Below are positions 29,787 to 37,079 of a stretch of 37,493 bases of DNA, one piece after another. The notes below the pieces were generated by a model. That model made no database searches and was not told the origin of the DNA. It was given only the letters and a program-made list of their open reading frames with translations. This stretch comes from a virus. The stretch is from positions 1 to 37,493 of the IMG/VR virus record IMGVR_UViG_3300046817_000309; one strand, 5' to 3'. The first letter of the stretch is position 1. Every line of letters starts with the position of its first letter. The position numbers were made by a program, and so were the translations under genes.

Positions 29787-30746
29787 CTACTCCGTTTCAG
29801 TGGACTGGCCCATCATTCCCGCCACTTCCGCAATCATCGCGGCTCGACGGTCCTGAGCATTGACGATAGGAACGCCCTTGGGAACGCTCCCGGAACTCCC
29901 CGAGATGCCCGCCAACTTCTGCTTCCGGCGAGTTGACTTAGCTCGGTCTGCTACCGCGGTCTCGATTTCTCGTTCGCGGAATGTGGGATCGAAGTAGTAA
30001 GCGATCTCAAATGCTCTCGCGAACGCCTGACCGCGATCACGAGGGGCAGTCGCGCCAGTCAACGGGTCGATACCTTGGAGCAATCCAGGGACCACGTTCA
30101 ACCGTCCTGCAACTGCTGCGACTCTATCCATCTCGTCAGGAGTGAGGTGATGGGTGGTCGCGAACTCTTCCTTCTTGACGTTCAAGATATGGGTAACTTC
30201 CTCCGCCTCACGATTGAACGTGACGTCGGACAGTTCCCGGATTCGTTGTTCTGCCGCAGCTAGAGATTCCCGCTGTTGCTGTGCTGCGTCGTACAACGCC
30301 TTGATCGTCGGGTCTTCCAGATCGGACTCGTCGATCTCTGGCAACGCGGGCGCCCCACCCGCGGGAGCGTGAGTGGAAGGCGCTCCCGCGGGTGGGTTAT
30401 GGATGCGCTCTTCCAGTAGCTTGTAAAGCTCCGGGTCGCCTGAAAGAATCGCCTCGAATTGTTTGTACGACTTAGCCTGACCACGCGTTAGAGTGACGCC
30501 TGGCTCTACCTCAATGACGTCGTCGTCAGTCTGAGGTGCGGCCTCGGGAGCAACGGGAGGTTCAGACTCATCTTCACCATCGTCATCGCCGCCATCTTCC
30601 TCTTCATCTTCTTCCTCTACTTCGGGTTCGCCCTCTACCTCTTCTTCGCCAGTTTCCTCTTCGTCCTGCGCCAAGGGACCAAACTTGTCCTCTACGTACG
30701 CAAGAAGATCGGCCTCTAGTTCGACGCCGTCGTCTGCCATCGTCAT
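29787..30746 (-). CDS. Scaffolding protein
   Basis: 319 aa. Residues 25-60 are a run of Glu/Asp (about 30 acidic residues). A helical part follows (SYKQFEAILSGDPELYKLLEERIHNP), a Pro/Ala/Gly linker (116-137), a helix-rich centre (QQQRESLAAAEQRIRELSDVTF), and a basic C-terminus (DRAKSTRRKQKLAG). Strong acidic N-terminus, helical centre and basic end are classical scaffold traits; the basic end would bind the capsid. The linker's DNA contains a perfect 16-bp inverted repeat. Confidence 0.75.
   Translation of the reverse strand: MTMADDGVELEADLLAYVEDKFGPLAQDEEETGEEEVEGEPEVEEEDEEEDGGDDDGEDESEPPVAPEAAPQTDDDVIEVEPGVTLTRGQAKSYKQFEAILSGDPELYKLLEERIHNPPAGAPSTHAPAGGAPALPEIDESDLEDPTIKALYDAAQQQRESLAAAEQRIRELSDVTFNREAEEVTHILNVKKEEFATTHHLTPDEMDRVAAVAGRLNVVPGLLQGIDPLTGATAPRDRGQAFARAFEIAYYFDPTFREREIETAVADRAKSTRRKQKLAGISGSSGSVPKGVPIVNAQDRRAAMIAEVAGMMGQSTETE
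30354..30396 (-). repeat. 16-bp inverted repeat inside the scaffold gene
   Basis: Perfectly complementary arms 30354-30369 and 30381-30396 surround an 11-nt loop in the Pro/Ala/Gly linker part of the scaffold gene. The mRNA would form a very stable GC-rich hairpin. It may tune capsid-to-scaffold ratio or slow ribosomes between domains, or only reflect PAG codon usage. Confidence 0.6.
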
Positions 30747-31117
30747 CCCTGTCCTCCTTGCGCTCCGAGGACGCGCCTTAGTTCATCTGGATTTGGTCCG
30801 CCACTAGGACCGGGCGGTCCACCTGGACCTCCCATACCGGCTGCTCCGCCCGCTTGCAAACCTACCGGGCCTCCGCCTCCGCCGGGTGCGATCGAGTTAC
30901 CTCCGCCTGGCCCACCTGGGGGTCCGCCCGGTCCACCGCCGCCGCCTATTGCGTGTTGCGTGGACTCCTTGATTTTCCCAACGATAGCGTGTTGGATTTG
31001 CGTGAGGAATCCCACGTCAGCGTCCTGTGCCGCCATCAACGATCCGAGTTCGCCAAGGATCATCTGTAGACCCTCGTGCATTGAAGGCGGGACCGCGGTG
31101 TTGGGCTTGGGAGGCAT
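30743..31117 (-). CDS. Gly/Pro-rich hypothetical structural protein
   Basis: 124 aa. Residues 1-57 are helical (GLQMILGELGSLMAAQDADVGFLTQIQHAIVGKI), after which the protein is a Gly/Pro repeat (GGPGGPPGGPGGG; GGPGGPPGPSGG) and a short helical end. The repeat resembles collagen-like tracts, though not strict G-x-y. Its end overlaps the scaffold ATG (ATGA) and its start follows the 50-aa gene with no gap. It may be a head-assembly cofactor; a role is not known. Confidence 0.6.
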   Translation of the reverse strand: MPPKPNTAVPPSMHEGLQMILGELGSLMAAQDADVGFLTQIQHAIVGKIKESTQHAIGGGGGPGGPPGGPGGGNSIAPGGGGGPVGLQAGGAAGMGGPGGPPGPSGGPNPDELRRVLGAQGGQG

Positions 31118-31270
31118 TTACCGTGACGACCGTCTTGACATTCGGAAGCCGCGCCCAGGGTTCATCCGCTTCATGCGCCCACCAGCTTTTGACGTCTGAG
31201 AAATGGCGCGCGAAATGTCCTGTGTTCCTGACGGCTTCTGCGAACCAAAGTATCCGCCAAAGCCTGCCAT
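31118..31270 (-). CDS. 50-aa basic Arg/Gly/Ser-rich peptide
   Basis: ATG lies 2 nt after the preceding stop and the TAA is followed at once by the next ATG. The N-terminus is Gly/aromatic (AGFGGYFGSQKPSG), and the second half is strongly basic (GGRMKRMNPGRGFRMSRRSSR). It belongs to a coupled run of tiny genes between portal and scaffold, so it is probably a virion or assembly peptide. No family is recognised. Confidence 0.6.
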   Translation of the reverse strand: MAGFGGYFGSQKPSGTQDISRAISQTSKAGGRMKRMNPGRGFRMSRRSSR

Positions 31271-31272
31271 GA

Positions 31273-31413
31273 TTACGGCTTCACTTCCTTAGCCGCCTCA
31301 GCCTGCGGGCCGATCGCGTCGATGCCGATTTCATTACCGTTCGCACGGGACGTAGTATGTCCCATGCGCATGAACTGGTTCGTGCCCTTCTTGAAGTTAC
31401 CTTGTGCGGGCAT
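31273..31413 (-). CDS. 46-aa mixed-charge peptide
   Basis: ATG follows the preceding stop directly (TAGATG), and GGAGAAAG gives a fair ribosome site. The N-terminal half is basic (NFKKGTNQFMRMGHTTSRANG), the C-terminal half acidic and Ala-rich. It is less basic than its neighbours, but in the same coupled run. Function unknown. Confidence 0.6.
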   Translation of the reverse strand: MPAQGNFKKGTNQFMRMGHTTSRANGNEIGIDAIGPQAEAAKEVKP

Positions 31414-31485
31414 CTACTTTCTCCGTCCTCTGAGATTCTTTCCGACCGACACGCGCTTGCCGGAACGAGCGTGGTGCATCCTCAT
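31414..31485 (-). CDS. 23-aa strongly basic peptide
   Basis: The ATG is preceded by GGAGGGG, a strong ribosome site, and starts 2 nt after the previous stop. Of 23 residues 9 are Arg or Lys and 2 His, with no acidic residue (HHARSGKRVSVGKNLRGRRK). It would bind nucleic acid or other polyanions. It is too short for most gene finders and is clearly coupled to both neighbours. Confidence 0.6.
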   Translation of the reverse strand: MRMHHARSGKRVSVGKNLRGRRK

Positions 31486-31487
31486 GG

Positions 31488-31577
31488 TCAACCCCTCCGC
31501 GCAGAACGCTTGTGCTTTCGCGTGTGATGCTGCGGGTGGCCGTGGGCAAACCCGACTTTCTTAGCGTTGACTGCCAC
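31488..31577 (-). CDS. 29-aa Lys/Arg/His-rich peptide
   Basis: GTG overlaps the previous TAG (TAGTG on the minus strand). The peptide has 8 Lys/Arg and 5 His and no acidic residue (FAHGHPQHHTRKHKRSARRG). The His content is unusual and could bind metal or act in pH-dependent binding. It is part of the same run; the ribosome site is moderate (AAGGGA upstream), with coupling compensating. Confidence 0.55.
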   Translation of the reverse strand: MAVNAKKVGFAHGHPQHHTRKHKRSARRG

Positions 31578-31642
31578 TAGTACCGCCGTCCCTTCCGCGA
31601 CTTCTTACGGGGATTCCCCGCTCTTGCCGCTAGCGCTGGCAT
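31577..31642 (-). CDS. 21-aa strongly basic peptide
   Basis: ATG is 5 nt after AGGAGG, a perfect ribosome site. Eight of 21 residues are Arg or Lys, with no acidic residue (ARAGNPRKKSRKGRRY). It follows the GNRA-type hairpin and overlaps the next start by one base. DNA or RNA binding is the obvious guess. Confidence 0.55.
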   Translation of the reverse strand: MPALAARAGNPRKKSRKGRRY

Positions 31643-31668
31643 TGAGTCCTCCTAGTTACGCATTGTTC

Positions 31669-31690
31669 GCGGGGGAGTCGCCTCCCCCGC
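31669..31690 (-). promoter_or_regulatory. GC hairpin with GNRA tetraloop
   Basis: On the minus strand GCGGGGGAG pairs with CTCCCCCGC around the tetraloop GCGA (9 bp). GNRA loops are very stable RNA caps. No T-tract follows, so it is not an intrinsic terminator. It lies between the 13-aa and 21-aa genes, where it could stabilise or punctuate the late mRNA. Confidence 0.6.
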
Positions 31691-31696
31691 TGGAAC

Positions 31697-31738
31697 TCAC
31701 TTGCCCCGCTTGTGATGCCGACCACGCCGACGTGCCAT
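31697..31738 (-). CDS. 13-aa Arg/Lys/His-rich peptide
   Basis: The ATG has a good ribosome site (AAAGGTGGTGAT) in front. The encoded MARRRGRHHKRGK has 7 Arg/Lys and 2 His in 13 residues. At this length a chance frame cannot be excluded, but the ribosome site, position and similarity in composition to three following genes argue for a real peptide. Confidence 0.4.
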   Translation of the reverse strand: MARRRGRHHKRGK

Positions 31739-31778
31739 CCAGATCACCACCTTTCAAGGTAGGTCCGTAGTATGGCTC

Positions 31779-32018
31779 TTACAGATAGTCCATGTTGTTC
31801 GCGACGGCAGGGTTGTCGTAGTCGTGATCCTGTCCGCCGTACTCGCCGCCGAAATCGGCTTCGTCGCATTCAAGAACGTTCCGCCGGTCGATGCTATTCA
31901 TCTCTTCGCCGGTTTCCGTGTTCGGGTTCCAACCGAGACGACCTGCACTCCCTTGACGGAGGATCGCCCCGTCAGGGCCGTTCAGCGGCTTGCCATCGGG
32001 AGGTTTCGGATATCCCAT
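31779..32018 (-). CDS. Hypothetical acidic protein, 79 aa
   Basis: ATG follows AAGGATC. The N-terminus is Gly/Pro-rich (GYPKPPDGKPLNGPDG), the rest acidic with aromatic residues (CDEADFGGEYGGQDHDYDN). It lies after the portal gene and before the basic peptides, so an acidic-basic pairing between products is conceivable. No family is recognised. Confidence 0.5.
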   Translation of the reverse strand: MGYPKPPDGKPLNGPDGAILRQGSAGRLGWNPNTETGEEMNSIDRRNVLECDEADFGGEYGGQDHDYDNPAVANNMDYL

Positions 32019-32063
32019 ACGTTGATCCTTACGTGAGTGGCAACGAGATGCCAGTGGAATTTA

Positions 32064-33869
32064 TTAGCTCCGTTGTGACCGTTGGCGCGTCCCTCCCGGA
32101 ACGCCTCCCATGATTCCTTTCTGCATCTTCTCGTACTTGCGGTCAAGCAGTTCCTTAATATGTGGGTACTGATGCGCTTCTAGGACCGCTTGGTCGTCGA
32201 TCACCTGCATAGCGAACAGCTTATCCGCCTCATTGATACGCGACTGCCGTGACGTTGGCGCCGACGCTCCCGCACGAACCTGAATGATGTATTCGAGAGG
32301 CGTGTCGCCAGACTTAGACGGAAGAAGGAAGTGGTTCTTGAACAGAACCATCGCGGTCTTCTCGCCGTCAGGGCCAATAATCGCCATGACACGCTTCTGA
32401 TCGTAGTTGTCGATGATGAGGTCCGCGAGTTTCCGAGCACAACGTTCGATTGTCGCTTCTAGATTCGACAGTGAACCTCGGATACGTACGAACGCAGCCT
32501 CTTGAACCGAGTTAACTACCTGTGCTGCGGACCGTTGGTTCGGCTGATGGCCTTTTGTGACGCCACTTAGACCGCTCGTATTCTCGATACGGTTGATCCA
32601 GAACTGTACGAGGTCCATAACGAGAGGCGGCATGTTCGGCGGAGTCAGCCAATCCGGCTTGTTCTGCATCGCCTGGACACCATTGATCGTTAGGCGTTGC
32701 CCAGGACGATTAATGATCGGGACTCTAGACGTGCCAGAGTTCGCGGACTCAACGAAGATCGGGTTACCGATCAGTTCCGTGTTCTGTTGCAACATCGAGA
32801 GTAGGCGATTGATATAGATTTGCGGGTACGCCAAATGATCGACGAGTGCTAGACCGTAGAAATCTCCGACGTCATCAGCGACATACCGCTCATAAGGATG
32901 CTGCGCGTGACTCCACAAATCCTCAGCGAACTCGTCCATGAGGATTTCGCCCTTAGCCATGATGACAACACGCCATCTCGACGTAACGTGCTTCTGTGAA
33001 TCGGGGCGCTGTTTCTTCGGGAGGTCTTCGTAGTCGTCGTACCAGATTTCATTCTCGCGGAGCCAGAACTCGTAGACGACAATCCCCTTATCAAAGTCCG
33101 AACCTTTAGAACGCGTGGGTCGTCCATAGCGTCCGATCACAGATGCACCGGGCGAAGAGAACGTTCCGCTACCTGGAATCTGTCCTGCATTAGCGAACGG
33201 CGTACGGTTAGAGTCAGATTGGAGTTGCGGCTTCTCGTCGATCTGTAGATCGGTGCCGCCGCCTGCCTCTAGCGGAAGGCGTGACTCCGGGTAGCGACGT
33301 TCGATCTCGTCGAGACTCATCCGCTTAGCTTCGACGCAATACATCATATCGTCAAGAGACGTTGCTTGCGGGTCTACATAGAACGACCAGGGATCGACTC
33401 GGAGCGGCTTAGCGTTCCCCATGCCGCCGGCGAGTTCCTGATCCCATACGTTCTTGAAGATGCCGACGCCGTAAACCATCGAGTCCCACACGACGAGTTT
33501 CTCTTGCGCCTCGTAGTTCTCAACGATCCAGTTCGTGTAGAGGATCGCGGACAGATCATTCGCGAGGTTCGACTGGTAATCAAAGTACGGTGAGTGCGGG
33601 TCCGCAGACGGCAGACAGTCAATCGAAATGTTGTTGTCAAGCATCCACGAGACGATCGACGAACAAGTCGGGTAGATTTCCGAGGACCGCGGTGACGGTT
33701 GCCATGCGGCGATCCCCTGCGTGTTCATCCGGTTATTAACAAGCCGCCAGTTCCGATTCCACCCGTCGTGGCGCGCGCGACGTGAGTCTCGCGCCCGAAC
33801 GAATAGCTGACGTAGACGGTTAATCAGTTCCATATCCTGGTCGGAATACATTACGTTAGTCGTTGCCAT
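32064..33869 (-). CDS. Portal protein
   Basis: 601 aa. Seen features are an N-terminal helical region (MELINRLRQLFVRARDSRRARHDGW), AILYTNWIVENYEAQEKLVVWDSMVYGVGIFKNVWD (107-142), LRVDPWSFYVDPQATS, a wing-like insertion (about 195-275), and the stem-region YPQIYINRLLSMLQQNTELIGNP. A GVTKGHQPNQRSAAQVVNSVQEAA helix and a crown-like C-terminus complete it. The YG.G....W and .DP......P.A blocks are typical of phage portals. It would form the dodecameric DNA gate and nucleate assembly. Stop and start neighbours are small virion genes. Confidence 0.8.
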   Translation of the reverse strand: MATTNVMYSDQDMELINRLRQLFVRARDSRRARHDGWNRNWRLVNNRMNTQGIAAWQPSPRSSEIYPTCSSIVSWMLDNNISIDCLPSADPHSPYFDYQSNLANDLSAILYTNWIVENYEAQEKLVVWDSMVYGVGIFKNVWDQELAGGMGNAKPLRVDPWSFYVDPQATSLDDMMYCVEAKRMSLDEIERRYPESRLPLEAGGGTDLQIDEKPQLQSDSNRTPFANAGQIPGSGTFSSPGASVIGRYGRPTRSKGSDFDKGIVVYEFWLRENEIWYDDYEDLPKKQRPDSQKHVTSRWRVVIMAKGEILMDEFAEDLWSHAQHPYERYVADDVGDFYGLALVDHLAYPQIYINRLLSMLQQNTELIGNPIFVESANSGTSRVPIINRPGQRLTINGVQAMQNKPDWLTPPNMPPLVMDLVQFWINRIENTSGLSGVTKGHQPNQRSAAQVVNSVQEAAFVRIRGSLSNLEATIERCARKLADLIIDNYDQKRVMAIIGPDGEKTAMVLFKNHFLLPSKSGDTPLEYIIQVRAGASAPTSRQSRINEADKLFAMQVIDDQAVLEAHQYPHIKELLDRKYEKMQKGIMGGVPGGTRQRSQRS

Positions 33870-33972
33870 TACGCCGCCTATCGCACTTCGGACAGATGTA
33901 AACGGGGACAGGAAGAGAGAGGTGGAAGATGCCGAGCCATATGCGATCGCGCCCGCACATATAGCACTTCAC
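33856..33972 (-). CDS. Small zinc-ribbon protein, 38 aa
   Basis: GTG overlaps the TGA of the preceding gene (GTGA). C3-x2-C6 and C27-x2-C30 form a clean four-Cys ribbon (KCYMCGRDR ... ICPKCDRRR). The end overlaps the portal ATG by 14 nt. It is not detectable by length-based gene calls. The function is unknown; the basic C-terminal end suggests nucleic-acid contact. Confidence 0.65.
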   Translation of the reverse strand: MKCYMCGRDRIWLGIFHLSLPVPVYICPKCDRRRNGND

Positions 33973-34121
33973 TTACGAGTATTCCTTTTGGCGTGGCGCT
34001 TAGCCTTTCGCTTATGGTACGGCAATCCTTTGCCTGTGCCGTACTTATCAGACCAGCGTTGGGCGATATCAGGGTGCTCCGCCCACATGAAACGACGTTG
34101 GGCTTCCGATTCAAACGGCAT
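33969..34121 (-). CDS. SEAQRRFMW-type small phage protein
   Basis: The 50-aa product starts MPFESEAQRRFMWAEHPDIA, continues QRWSDKYGTGKGLP and ends in a run of Lys/Arg/His. I recognise the opening (F.S.AQ.RFM...HP.IA..W) as a small protein widespread in tailed phages, often near structural genes and of unknown function. The ATG overlaps the preceding stop, and the end overlaps the zinc-ribbon GTG. Another reading frame over these bases lacks such conservation. Confidence 0.75.
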   Translation of the reverse strand: MPFESEAQRRFMWAEHPDIAQRWSDKYGTGKGLPYHKRKAKRHAKRNTRK

Positions 34122-34486
34122 TAGAGAAAAAGGAACGTCCAGTGGAAACCAATACCGGCCGTTGGTATCGTGAATCCAAAGGTGGGCACCGCACCTGAAC
34201 CGCTAGGCAAAACAGGAAACATGCACGGTCCAGCCACAGTCACTCCTGTATCCGTCGTCGGCCCTTTCAACTGATACGTACCCAAGTAGTTCGGATCGGG
34301 GATAATGAGACAGTACGCAAAGCCTGTCGCCGGCCCGAAGATGTTAAAGAACCCGCCAACAGGAAAGTTCGTCTGTATGGTGGCGCCTAATGGATTCGCG
34401 ATACTGATAGCTTCAAGAATCCCTTCTAGTGAGAAGTCGTTCTCCCCAACGTTCGGGGCTGCGCGCGCTTGCAGATTTAGAGCCAT
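34121..34486 (-). CDS. Beta-rich virion protein, copy 2
   Basis: 121 aa, clearly related to the gene upstream on the same strand. Both share an (N/S)PLG block, (F/Y)C(F/L)(V/I)IPxP, (W/Y)QLKG and a D(I/T)G pair, and end in a short hydrophobic strand. Here the end is FHWTFLFL. It is probably a small jelly-roll decoration or tail protein. ATG start inside the end of copy 1. Confidence 0.6.
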   Translation of the reverse strand: MALNLQARAAPNVGENDFSLEGILEAISIANPLGATIQTNFPVGGFFNIFGPATGFAYCLIIPDPNYLGTYQLKGPTTDTGVTVAGPCMFPVLPSGSGAVPTFGFTIPTAGIGFHWTFLFL

Positions 34487-34833
34487 ACGAGTGTAAACAC
34501 CTGATCCGTTCCTGCGGCTAGGCCGATACCGAAACCCGGAGTCGTGTTACCTGGGAACCCAAATATCGCGGGTTGTGACGCAAGCATTGGAATACCTATG
34601 TCGCCGCCAATACCTTTCAACTGCCATTGCTGCGTGTTGGCTGGCGGAGGTATGACGAAACACATCGTCCCGATCTGAGAGGCAGACGGAGACACCAGAG
34701 TCGTGTTATTCTGGACAACGACTTGCCGCTGGATTTGTCCTAGCGGACTAGCAATCCCCCACTGCGTGTTAACTTTCATCGACGGACCGAGTGTCGTCAA
34801 AAAGTCAGCGTACGACTGTAACTGAACGATCAT
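34477..34833 (-). CDS. Beta-rich virion protein, copy 1
   Basis: The 118-aa product resembles the next gene: SPLGQIQRQVVV, MCFVIPPP, QQWQLKGIGGDIGI and FTLVWL at the end align with it in order. The two overlap by 10 nt. Both look like small beta-sandwich proteins, maybe head decoration or vertex proteins, made as a diverged pair. No named family. Confidence 0.6.
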   Translation of the reverse strand: MIVQLQSYADFLTTLGPSMKVNTQWGIASPLGQIQRQVVVQNNTTLVSPSASQIGTMCFVIPPPANTQQWQLKGIGGDIGIPMLASQPAIFGFPGNTTPGFGIGLAAGTDQVFTLVWL

Positions 34834-35183
34834 TGAAGTCGCTCCAACTCTGCATCTGAGTGAGACGCTGCCTCGGCCATCTTCCGCCCCTCGTCTGGAT
34901 AGATCGGCTGGAAGTTCCGCTCAATCCCATCCTTGTCCGTCATCTTACGGGCATTCAGCGCGAGCTTCTGCTCGAAGTCGCGGGAGCCCTTACAGACCTC
35001 GCCGATCGTGTGATTGAAGTACGCATCGGGAGAAGGTGGGGCGACTTGTGGCATTGAGACGATCCGGACAAGCGCGCCTTGGCATCCAGGCATTCCGCAA
35101 GCTGCAAGTGACTCACCGATACGCCGGAACTCTTGCGTCTCATACGTTCTCAGACAGAGCGCGCAACGGTACTCAAACCACAC
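34830..35183 (-). CDS. FmdB-like zinc-ribbon protein
   Basis: 117 aa. The N-terminus MWFEYRCALCLRTYETQEFR with C7-x2-C10, then C29 and C34 (AACGMPGCQG), follows the FmdB-type regulatory ribbon pattern, found in many phages and bacteria. The rest (FNHTIGEVCKGSRDFEQKLALNAR) is helical and charged. It is expressed next to the large terminase; FmdB-like proteins in such places are unexplained. The ATG overlaps the terminase stop by one base. Confidence 0.65.
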   Translation of the reverse strand: MWFEYRCALCLRTYETQEFRRIGESLAACGMPGCQGALVRIVSMPQVAPPSPDAYFNHTIGEVCKGSRDFEQKLALNARKMTDKDGIERNFQPIYPDEGRKMAEAASHSDAELERLQ

Positions 35184-36793
35184 TAGCTAACCTCCAACTC
35201 GTTGAGCCAGTCCTGGTTGACGAGATCGCGGAGTATATGCGAGTCGTCTTGATCTTCTAGGAACGGTCCATCGGCTCGGGAGGCTGTTACCGCGATAGCT
35301 AGAGCCGTCACTGAGTCGTCGTGGACGTCCGGGTCGGCGTTACCCCATTCTCCATTGGGGCGAACGACGTAATCACGTAGCTGATCGTAGGTGATCTGGT
35401 CGTGTATCTTCAACGAGCAGTCTACGATAAGCCGCGTCAGTACGCCGATCATCCAGGACTTACGCTGCCAGTTTGTGGACCAGCCGAAGGCGTTAAATCC
35501 CTTAGCTACACGGTCAGGAGAACGGTGCATCCAGATAGACGGGTAGCCGCGATTAATGATAGTAGCAATAGTCGCCTGACCGCCGCCTTCCACCTCCGGA
35601 CATAGCGTGGCGTAGTTGTAGAACTTGCCTATGCGGATCATCTCGTCGGCGAACGTCATAGGGTCACAACGCCCGTGCCATACCGCGACCTGTTCAAACG
35701 TCTTACGGTTGATTACTTGTATGCAGGCGGGGTCGCCTTCCACAACGAGGGAGGGGTCGCCACTAACAAAATAACGATCCTGTCGCGTATCACCGGATCG
35801 TGGCGCCTTAAAGATGACAAGGTTCCCCGAGGGCTCGTTGATAAACTTGACGTTGCCGTTCTGCAAGTCATGGAGGACGCCACGGAATCCCTTCTCTTTC
35901 ATCATGCACTCACGGAGACGCGAGTAAGGGAAGATAGGACGGCCAGTCGTGATGAACGCTTCCTCTGCGGTGCTCGGATACTCCTGCATGAAGTAGTCGA
36001 GGTCGCCAGACGCCCGGTTAATGATCGCCCATCGCCGCCACGCGAGGTTCTCGTAGGATGCGCCTATCTTCAAGAGCGCTCGCTCTTCGGCGTCTAACTC
36101 TGAGCGGACTGTCAACGTGGTAGGCATCGCATACTCAGGATGCCGGTACCACGGAAAGAACACAGGGATATATTCAGATTCGCCGTGCTCGGCCGCTTGC
36201 CACGTTTTATGGAACCAGTTACCTACGCCGTTAGCCGTCGATTCCAGAATAACGATAGTTCCATGCTTATTCGGAATAGTCTGGTTGAGCCCCACCATAA
36301 GCGCCTCGGGGTCGCTGTAGAACGCACACTCAGATGCGTGAACAGCATGGAGCGTAGACCCGCGTCCGGATGCCACGTTCTTTGCAGTCGCGACTTTGAG
36401 GTGACTTCTAGTTTCAATCCACGATAGTTCACGGCGCGTTGCATATTTGAGAGTGTAGTACGGCTTTAGGGGCCACGTCTCCCAATACATTTTTGTCTTC
36501 TCAAACAGCCCAGCGGACGCTTCGTTCTCGTGCGCAATAACAAGACCGTTTGTTCCGGGATGGATGAAGGCCCAGTTAAAGAGAATGCCTTCCGTGGCCG
36601 TCGAAATGCCAAGCTGACGCGCTTTGAGGACAACAATACGGACGGGCTTACCCGCATTATATTGAGTTTCGATGGCGTCACAGAACTCCCGCTGCGCCCA
36701 CGCGAAATCCCCGTCGATGGGGAAGCGTTCGGTTGTAAGCCCCTTAGTCTGAATCGTCAGTTCGCGGAGCAATGGCCGCAACTGGAGCGGCAT
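35183..36793 (-). CDS. Terminase large subunit
   Basis: The 536-aa motor would pump DNA into the procapsid and cut concatemers. The ATPase part shows a Walker-A-like LKARQLGIST (56-65), Walker B with the catalytic Glu at LHAVHASE (E155) and motif III ILESTAN (182-188). The nuclease part has RYFVSGDPSLVVEGD, LCPEVEGGGQATIATII and the final HDDSVTALAIA. ATG follows GAGG. It overlaps the previous gene by 50 nt, so the two are coupled. A downstream alternative start is not obvious. Confidence 0.9.
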   Translation of the reverse strand: MPLQLRPLLRELTIQTKGLTTERFPIDGDFAWAQREFCDAIETQYNAGKPVRIVVLKARQLGISTATEGILFNWAFIHPGTNGLVIAHENEASAGLFEKTKMYWETWPLKPYYTLKYATRRELSWIETRSHLKVATAKNVASGRGSTLHAVHASECAFYSDPEALMVGLNQTIPNKHGTIVILESTANGVGNWFHKTWQAAEHGESEYIPVFFPWYRHPEYAMPTTLTVRSELDAEERALLKIGASYENLAWRRWAIINRASGDLDYFMQEYPSTAEEAFITTGRPIFPYSRLRECMMKEKGFRGVLHDLQNGNVKFINEPSGNLVIFKAPRSGDTRQDRYFVSGDPSLVVEGDPACIQVINRKTFEQVAVWHGRCDPMTFADEMIRIGKFYNYATLCPEVEGGGQATIATIINRGYPSIWMHRSPDRVAKGFNAFGWSTNWQRKSWMIGVLTRLIVDCSLKIHDQITYDQLRDYVVRPNGEWGNADPDVHDDSVTALAIAVTASRADGPFLEDQDDSHILRDLVNQDWLNELEVS

Positions 36794-37079
36794 CTACAAC
36801 CTCGCCGAGTTCTCTCATGGAATGGAACAAGCGCTCAACGGCTATCTTAGCCTCTTGCTCCGTACTTGTGAAGTCCTTACCTAGAGAACGTGTCGCGCCT
36901 GACAGTACCGAACGGATTATGGCGAGTTTCTGATCCGCGAGGCCAAACTGCAACATCACCTTCGCTTCTTTTAGCCCCTCGATTACAAGATCGCGGACCA
37001 TTTCGGAAAGAACTTGGTCGATCGCGACTGTTTCTGTAACCGTTTCGCGGACAATAATGTCGATTTTCTGTTCAGCCAT
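36744..37079 (-). CDS. Small terminase subunit candidate
   Basis: 111 aa, helical (DQVLSEMVRDLVIEGLKEAKVMLQFG; SLGKDFTSTEQEAKIAVERLFHSM) with an acidic tail. Its place directly before the large terminase is the usual place of the small subunit, but the N-terminus shows no clear helix-turn-helix, so the call rests on position. A second possibility is an unrelated accessory gene. It overlaps both neighbours. Confidence 0.4.
   Translation of the reverse strand: MAEQKIDIIVRETVTETVAIDQVLSEMVRDLVIEGLKEAKVMLQFGLADQKLAIIRSVLSGATRSLGKDFTSTEQEAKIAVERLFHSMRELGEVVDAAPVAAIAPRTDDSD

Noticed and set aside
33878-34114. Minus-strand open frame of 78 aa upstream of the portal
   Set aside because: Two better genes (SEAQRRFMW-type protein and zinc ribbon) occupy the same bases in other frames with coupled starts.
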